From contig JABMCL010002207.1 in assembly GCA_018857735.1 (NCBI GenBank), forward strand, positions 37,501-101,500: a DNA stretch of 64,000 bases, given 5' to 3'. Shown here piece after piece: positions 58,605-64,000 of this stretch. The position numbers and the translations under genes were made by a program. The DNA is from Alviniconcha marisindica. Lineage: Eukaryota > Mollusca > Gastropoda > Provannidae. The notes below the pieces were generated by a model. That model ran no database searches. It was given only the letters and a program-made list of their open reading frames with translations, and had not been told where the DNA came from. Positions within the stretch are counted from its first letter, which is position 1, and every line of letters starts with the position of its first letter.

Positions 58605-61600
58605 ATTATGTACCACTGTTCTATTTTTTACTGAATAGCACATGATTTATATGTCAGTATTATATAAATTAATATTAAATAAATTCAAAGTCCAAACCTT
58701 TCCTCCATAACATGTCGAAGTCCAGGTACATCTCTTGCTGCACCTAACTGAGTGTAGAAAGGACCCTCTATGTTCTCGTTGAATTCATCTGATGAATAAA
58801 CAGAGGTAACACTGACTAATTATTTACAAGCACTGTTTGTAAAATTGTGACAGAGAGACTGGGTTAGCCATAGCGAATTTGAACTGTGAGGATGAAGACC
58901 TCTGAGGGTAGATTCCTGGGAATCCCTGAAGAAAAACAATCTTAATAAACAGTGAGAAACTGACCCGATGAAAGAGTCCGCACCAGTTCAGATTATTTGA
59001 TAACCTTTTCTGAAATGTTTCCTTGTGAGTTGTGTATTGCATATTTTATACCAAACTTCCATGTAAATCAGCTACAGGCAAACAGTCTCACGGTTCTAGA
59101 GAGAACACAGCGAGAGTAACAGGACCAAGCAAAACAATATTTAGTTCATGAATTTGCATTCACAACTGATAAAACAGTTCACACAAGCTCATCAGGACGC
59201 ATGCTAAGAATGGCTCTGATTAAAGTACAAAGTACAAGATCAATGCATAACTGATTAAAACACAAATGAAAGTATGATTCAGTTATGATACAAAATATTA
59301 CAAGAAAAACACAAACTTTTGAACCTATTTAGTATAAAATTATATTCCATAGGCTTTCAACATGGGAACTGGCAATTGACATCAATTACTTTTAATGAGA
59401 ATATAAAAACTCAAGAGAGCTAGTTAGTAACTGGAGAGTTAGTTAGTAACTGGATTTTAAGGTCCTGTCAACCACACAGGGTCACCCAAGGACAACCCAT
59501 TGGATAAGAACAAAATGTTGAATGAACTAGGATTAGGAAGGGAGAAATTAATCAGGTGGTATTCCTGGCAGCAGATAAAGCATGCAAAGTTCTATTCTCA
59601 TATTATATATATATATATAATGTCATTCTGACTTTTAAAAATATTAGCCTTGGTTTCTCAACAGAGGGGGCCTTAATTTCCACCCCACTGTATTTGGACC
59701 TTAAAAGAGGAACATTCTACTGCACAACCAAGCAGTATAGTCTACATACAAGGATATCTGATTCAGGCTGCAAGTTCTCAGTTGTCTTCACTCAAGAACT
59801 GCACTTCTCCTAGGAGAGTACTAGGACAGCCTCATTTATACATGATATCTAGGCCTTTTCAATGTGTGACAAGAACATGTTGTACTTGTTGATTTGTTCA
59901 CGATTATAAAAAGAATAATTCATTACTTGCTTATTAATATTACTATAATCATACCAAAAGGAAACATATGAGTAAGTAACCTGGTGTTTTACGCCCAGTC
60001 AACCGTTACAGTTGTATCAGGGTGGTGGAGACATGGTACTGTGAATTAAGATGACATTTGAGAATAGCAAGGCTATCTTAAAATTAAAAGCAGATACTTT
60101 TTGTTTTGTTTTCTCAGACATACCAATGGGGGTAATTTCCTCCGGAGTTCTCAATTGCTACTCACAATTTGGTCCCAAGCAGTTGCACTTGGGGGCAGAC
60201 TCTACCCTGTTGTTCCGGAGTCGATCATCCAGCTCCTCTTTGGGTGACCTGTGCAGAAAGCCAGGCTCCTGCTTCGGTACTGGGGATGGTGGTGTTTTGG
60301 TCGTCTGACTGCCCATGTGTGAGAATGTGCTGCTCATGCTGGGCAATGCTCCATTCAGCACGAAACCACTGCCTGATTTTGCCTTGCTGCCAATGCCACC
60401 AACTGGCTCTACGCCACTGACTGATGCAGCAGCATCCAGCGGCTTCATGTCACTAGCATCCATGCAATCCTGCTTCATGAGGTAAGCATCCATGGACTGT
60501 TTCCTGTCGAAGCCATCCATCGCTGCTGAAGACCTCACTGGCATTTTACTGACACCAACCACCACTGTTGGATCCCCCACTGGTATTTTACTGACACCAT
60601 CCATCATTGTTGGAGCCCTAACTGGTGTTTTACTGATGCCATCCACCATTGGTGGATACCCCACCAGTATTTTACTGGTTCCATCCATCACACCTGGAGC
60701 CCTAACTGATCTTTTACTGACGCCATCCATCCCTGTTGGATCCCCCACTGGTGTTTTACTCATACCATCCACCACTGTTGGAGTCCTAACTGGTGTTCCA
60801 CTGAGGCCATCCATCACTGCTGGAGTCCTAACTGGTGTTCCACTGAGGCCATCCATCACTGCTGGAGTCCTAACTGGTGTTCCACTGAGGCCATCCATCA
60901 CTGTTGGAGTCCTAACTGGTGTTCCACTGTGGCCATCCATCACTGCTGGAGTCCTAAATGGTGTTCCACTGTGGCCATCCATCACTGCTGGAGTCCTAAC
61001 TGGTATTCCACTGTGGCCATCCATCACTGTTGGAGTCCTAACTGGTGTTCCACTGTGGCCATCCATCACTGTTGGAGTCCTAACTGGTGTTCCACTGTGG
61101 CCATCCATCACTGTTGGAGCCCTACCTGGTATTTTACTGTTGCCATCCATCAATGCTGGAGTCCTGACTAGTGTTCTACTGATGGCATCAACCACAGCTG
61201 GAGGCCCTACTGTAGTTTTGATGTCATCCACTTCAGCCTTTGTTGTTGTTTTAACGACGCCATCCACAGGCACCTTTCGGTTCAAGCCATCCAACACTGC
61301 TGAGGCCTTCACTGTTGTTCTGATGGTGCCCTCCATGGCAGCACTCAGGGTGATGCCATTCAACCCTGTCTTCACATCATTTTTTTCTGGCAGTGTTGTT
61401 GGCTTTATGCTGCTGCCACACACATTTTCTAGCTTGTTGCTAACCGCAGTACTGCCTGCTACTGTTCGTTGCTGGATTACTCCATTGCTGCCTGGTTTGA
61501 AGTCTGAGTGGTGGTCAATGCACTGTTTGACGTTGTCTGGATCACCTTTCTCTGAACTCAAAGCACCACTGTTGTCACATACCAGTCTTGTACTGGTGAC

Positions 61601-64000
61601 AGAACTAACACTGTGTATGCCCGTTTTGAAAATGTGAGCATTTGTGTTTGTTGCAGGTTTTACAGTCTTACAATTACCACCAGTTGCCAATAATTCATTC
61701 TTGTCTCCACTGCCTACAGGCTTCAAGTTGCTATTGCATTCTCTCAGTGGTTCTTGCAGTGTTGCAGTACCTTTGATAAGTTTTCTGTCTGTGCTTTCAT
61801 CTGCAGATTGAGTTTGACTTCTTGATTTCTTTGCCTTCTTTTTATTGACTGGACATTTTGTTCCTGTGCTTGACAAGGTGGAGTTAGCTTGAGCAAGAGG
61901 CTGCTGTGGATGAGCTCCACTAGGTGCGAATTGATAAGATGGATGTGTCATGTTCATTTTCAAGCCAGCAAAAGCACCAAATGGTGGAAGAGTCCCTGAT
62001 GATGACACACCCACAGAAACAGAGTAGCCTGAAGGTGAATGAGACTGTACATTTTTCGGCTTGTTTGGAGACCGCTTCTTCTTGGGTTTCTTGGGTGTGG
62101 GTATTGTGGCACTGGATGGGTACTGGGGAAGCAGTGAATCTTTCAGGGTGGATGTGGGTGTTGTGGCACTAGATGGGTACTGTGGAAGTAGTGAATCTTT
62201 CAGGGTGGATGTGGGTGTTGTGGCATTAGATGGGTACTGGGGAAGGAGTGAATCATTCCCTGAAATCATGTCAGCAGTTTGTGACCAGGAGTTATTAAGA
62301 TCACAAGTAAGTGAAGGTTCCAAGTCCTGAACTTTAACATCCATTAAAGAGTCTGGCGATGATAAAGCTGGTCCTATGCTGGGCAGGTGCTCACCACATG
62401 ACCCACTTGCCACCTGAACTGTGGCTGATGAAGATGGTGATCCATGAAACAAACTCTGAATGGTGCTCTGTAAGTTCGATAAATGACTCTGAGCAGCAGC
62501 TGACAATGACATGGGAGCACCAGCAGAACTGAGATTGTTCAAAATCTTCTCCTCTAACACAGTTTGGTCAAAACTCTGGAGGTTGATCTTTGCGGCTGTA
62601 GCAGTTGGTACCGACTGTAAAGTGGAAGTGTCTGGCATACCCGTACCATGCTGAAGATGAGGTGTGATGATCTGAGTATTCTCTTGTAAAGAAGATTTGA
62701 TGAAGTTGCCATTAACCTTAGCAGACCTGCTAAGGATCTGGGGATCACTTCTGTTTTGTGGTTGATGAAAAACACTTCGATCAGTCTGCATGGGACTTTG
62801 AAATGGGTTGTGACTATTTCGTCCAGTATTGATCTGACTGTTGGCAGAGGAACTCCCTGGCAATTTTGAAACGTCAGAATGAACGAAAGATGATGTTGCA
62901 GCCCTGCCACTGGTAGGTGAAGGCTTAGTTTCAGGCTGCACTGGGTGAGAGGTTGATTTACTGATGACAGGAGTCCTGCTGCCACAAACTACACCACCAG
63001 CAACTTCTTCAGAGAAAGGTAGCAATGTCTGCTTTGGCTGGCTATCAGAGGAGTCATTTGAAAGCTGGGACAGTTTTAAAGTAGGGGCATTTGGACTGGA
63101 CACACTGGAGCCAACTCTGGAACTTTCCCCAGATGTTCCTTGAGGCAAAACAGCTGCCCCATTCCTGCCCCCTTTGGTACAGTTTGTTTGCTCAAGCTTC
63201 TTTGCACTCTCTTGATTTTTAGGTTTAGGATTTTCAGGCTGAGACCCAGCACTGATCATACCTTGAACAGCATTGGCTGCTGCATATTTCTTGGCTTCTT
63301 CTTCTGCTTCCTGAATATGTTGTGGTTTAGCAGTGCGCCTGCGTTTGCAAGGGCTTGACGAACCCAATGACTTTTCCCTTTCAATAATTTCTAAAATTTT
63401 GGACATTGAAACTGATTCTGATGACTCTTTGGTTTTCCCTTCTGCATTACTGGAGGAAGAGGAAATGGTACTGGTCCTGCTGGCGGGACGTGAGGTGGGC
63501 AACTCCAGTGAGTCAACAGAATGGCGTCTGTCATCAAGGAAAAAACGGATTGAGTTGGTGAAGGTGGTAGCAGTGGTTGTGGTGGGAGGAAGTGAAGGTG
63601 TGGTGGTGAAGCTACCTGGAGCTTGCACTGAGTGGAGAAAACCCATGCTGTCTCTGAAGGCAGTGCTCACTGGCAAAATGGGGGCAGCATTTTTTGCACA
63701 AAGCACCTTAGGTTCTCTGGTTAAGTCTGAGGGTGCCTTGGAAGCAACAGAAAAACCATCTCCAACTGTGAGTGAGTCTTCACTGCTCAACACTTGTGGA
63801 ACTGGAGTTGACGCGGATAGTTCTTTTGCTTTGGGGGCTTTCTTGACCTTTTTCACCACTTCTGCTCCTCCCACTTCAGCTGCTTTCGGTTTCTTTTTCT
63901 TCTTTGGTTTTCCTGACTTCCAGTCTGCCTGTTGACTGAGAACACCATTCTCACACTGAGAAACCTGCTTTTCAGAGGTAAACTGCTGAAACTGCGTTGG
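49187..64000 (-). CDS. TET: TET 5-methylcytosine dioxygenase (8 exons, N-terminal part beyond edge)
   Basis: The exons on the minus strand are >64000-60166, 58788-58698, 57794-57701, 56253-56045, 55508-55364, 55131-55042, 53199-53062 and 51181-49187; all junctions are GT-AG and in phase, giving at least 2198 residues. TET enzymes use Fe(II) and 2-oxoglutarate to oxidise 5-methylcytosine to 5-hydroxymethyl-, formyl- and carboxylcytosine in the nucleus. Visible family marks are [52 protein letters not shown], the Fe(II) ligands H-K-D (codons at 53098-53100 and 53092-53094), [11 protein letters not shown], the distal histidine in RELHATT (49592-49594), and the 2-oxoglutarate arginine in [12 protein letters not shown] (49547-49549). 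A long low-complexity insert splits the double-stranded beta-helix, as in vertebrate TETs. A CXXC domain, if present, is outside the window. Everything needed for catalysis appears intact. Confidence 0.97.
51182..53061. other. TET last intron
   Basis: It is CpG-poor except for the inserted transposon at 51909-52740. A TGTGACCTTGAAAG repeat head lies at 52838 and a short degenerate TG/CA tract at 52900-52965. Confidence 0.7.
51909..52740. mobile_element. Inverted-repeat DNA transposon with protein fragments
   Basis: Left end TTAA|AGGACAAGTCCAAGG (TTAA at 51905-51908) and right end, reverse-complemented, TTAA|AGTAAAAGTCCAAGG (TTAA at 52741-52744) form terminal inverted repeats flanked by TTAA. 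Inside, the plus strand has a broken frame with [10 protein letters not shown] and [10 protein letters not shown], resembling the N-terminal part of P2X7-like/transposon-associated proteins. The minus strand (about 52390-52470) has [13 protein letters not shown]...GITMHE, the start of a THAP zinc-finger domain, truncated. No intact transposase is present, so it is non-autonomous. Confidence 0.75.
53062..53199 (-). CDS. TET: TET exon with HxD iron ligands
   Basis: It encodes [33 protein letters not shown] and [10 protein letters not shown]. The H-K-D triad supplies two Fe(II) ligands. Confidence 0.97.
53200..55041. other. TET intron
   Basis: Mostly A/T-rich unique sequence, with short (CA)n (54151-54165, 54299-54315) and a pure (GA)n at 54942-55014 that lies 27 bases from the next exon's donor. 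Confidence 0.6.
55042..55131 (-). CDS. TET: TET exon, LAPDAYHNQ block
   Basis: It encodes [20 protein letters not shown] and [10 protein letters not shown], matching the family pattern LA..aP.YK..AP.AY.NQ. Confidence 0.93.
55364..55508 (-). CDS. TET: TET exon, [20 protein letters not shown] block
   Basis: It encodes [29 protein letters not shown] and [10 protein letters not shown], among the most conserved TET segments. Confidence 0.97.
55509..56044. other. TET intron
   Basis: Poly-A-rich with (CA)n at 55737-55776. The short neighbouring intron 55132-55363 shows nothing distinctive. Confidence 0.6.
56045..56253 (-). CDS. TET: TET exon, Cys-rich domain
   Basis: It encodes [38 protein letters not shown] and ERRCGTNE, with the Cys-rich zinc-binding residues and the aliphatic VIVAWEG strand typical of TET. 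Confidence 0.95.
56254..57700. other. TET intron with retroelement remnant
   Basis: It holds (AT)n (56695-56720), (CA)n (57187-57234), (TG)n (57438-57532) and a LINE 3' end. Confidence 0.6.
57300..57695 (+). mobile_element. Non-LTR retrotransposon 3' end
   Basis: The plus frame at about 57330-57405 reads [18 protein letters not shown] then a stop. This resembles the conserved C-terminus (SSFK.KLKT.LF) of CR1/L2/Jockey-type ORF2 proteins. It continues through a (TG)n-invaded 3' UTR to GAGCGCACGATAAATGTACA plus (TTA)n, a typical tail. The right end abuts the TET exon at 57701, six bases from its donor. Confidence 0.7.
57701..57794 (-). CDS. TET: TET exon, YTGKEGRSS block
   Basis: It encodes [20 protein letters not shown] and [11 protein letters not shown]. 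The donor immediately after the KW pair sits at a conserved TET intron position. Confidence 0.95.
57795..58697. other. TET intron
   Basis: It contains a short G-rich run (58120-58131) and a long (AT)n (58530-58599). No exon is seen. Confidence 0.6.
58698..58788 (-). CDS. TET: TET exon, GPFYTQLG block
   Basis: It encodes [20 protein letters not shown] and LRHVMEE(R). The family motif is GPFYTHLGAG...MEER. Acceptor TTCATCAG, donor GTTTGG; phase 1 in, phase 2 out. Confidence 0.92.
58789..60165. other. TET intron
   Basis: It contains a short (AT)n (59605-59620), a dispersed repeat at 59452-59505 (shared with 26127-26180) and the GCCCAGTCAAC repeat at 59985-60035. A short frame bounded by AG and GT near 58880-58925 could be mistaken for an exon but is not needed for the frame. 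Confidence 0.55.
59985..60035 (+). repeat. Dispersed GCCCAGTCAAC repeat, copy B
   Basis: The counterpart of 18490-18545, inside the TET intron just before the large exon. Confidence 0.5.
60166..64000 (-). CDS. TET: TET large upstream exon (open at window edge)
   Basis: The frame is open to the last base of the window (no stop in the final 42 codons) and encodes 1278 residues plus one base. It is Ser/Thr/Pro-rich and probably disordered, with basic nuclear-localisation-like clusters ([30 protein letters not shown]). It contains two in-frame tandem repeats (14-aa and 19-aa units) and ends KCNCLGPN, the first C-x-C of the Cys-rich region. The donor is AATT|GTGAGT. The start seen by a simple ORF scan (63874) is not the real start. 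Confidence 0.9.
60513..61185 (-). repeat. 42-bp coding tandem repeat in TET (about 16 units)
   Basis: The unit encodes 14 residues, consensus [13 protein letters not shown]. About eight central units (60790-61125) are nearly identical at DNA level, while the flanking units diverge ([18 protein letters not shown]). All units stay in frame. Plus-strand frames through it are shadows. Confidence 0.92.
62097..62260 (-). repeat. 57-bp coding repeat in TET (three units)
   Basis: Three in-frame copies of [13 protein letters not shown](STLK) in the large TET exon. Confidence 0.9.

Noticed and set aside
58824..59042. Extra TET exon
   Set aside because: A short segment has AG and GT borders, but the TET frame and motif spacing are complete without it.
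60492..61637. 381-aa plus-strand open frame
   Set aside because: It is antisense to the in-frame 42-bp repeats of the TET exon; the repeat keeps all frames with the same periodicity open. The minus frame has clear TET continuity and splice sites.

Overview
The window looks like nuclear DNA of an animal, most likely a marine mollusc and probably a gastropod. It has spliced genes with short exons and long introns, very dense (GA)n, (CA)n and (AT)n microsatellites, long G/C runs, tRNA-headed SINEs, and ependymin-related secreted proteins next to a single TET-type dioxygenase gene. The species call is inference. All clearly supported genes lie on the minus strand, and I assembled them from exons by checking splice sites, reading phase and family motifs.

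Layout. (1) 1-15200: a CpG-retaining, repeat-rich block with a small ependymin-related cluster. Exon 1 of one copy lies at 221-409, the rest of that gene being beyond the left edge. A second copy has five exons between 4440 and 10704. A possible decayed exon of a third copy lies near 2200-2303. Intron 1 of the second copy holds a 64-bp satellite with phase-broken units. (2) 15200-26300: a CpG-poor block with a three-exon gene (22674-25775) for an unrecognised 470-aa protein that carries an N-myristoylation start, a DSGxxS phosphodegron-like motif and paired CxxC motifs. Its 3' flank holds a 540-bp tandem repeat and SINEs. (3) 26300-40250: alternating CpG-retaining and CpG-poor blocks with no recognised gene except a weak two-exon plus-strand candidate near 27881-28666. 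(4) 40250-64000: a CpG-poor block dominated by a TET 5-methylcytosine dioxygenase gene. Eight exons are in the window (49187-64000). The catalytic core is complete, and the N-terminal part runs off the right edge.

The TET gene encodes at least 2198 residues here. The Fe(II) ligands HxD and distal H and the 2-oxoglutarate arginine are all present. Its large upstream exon contains about 16 copies of a 14-residue coding repeat. A 0.83-kb inverted-repeat transposon flanked by TTAA, carrying THAP-like and PYQFEP-type protein fragments, sits in a TET intron as a CpG-rich island in CpG-poor surroundings, which suggests recent insertion.

The two clear functional themes, secreted ependymin-like proteins and DNA demethylation, are unrelated. 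What links the regions is the mosaic CpG landscape, which is what gene-body methylation in an invertebrate genome would be expected to leave.
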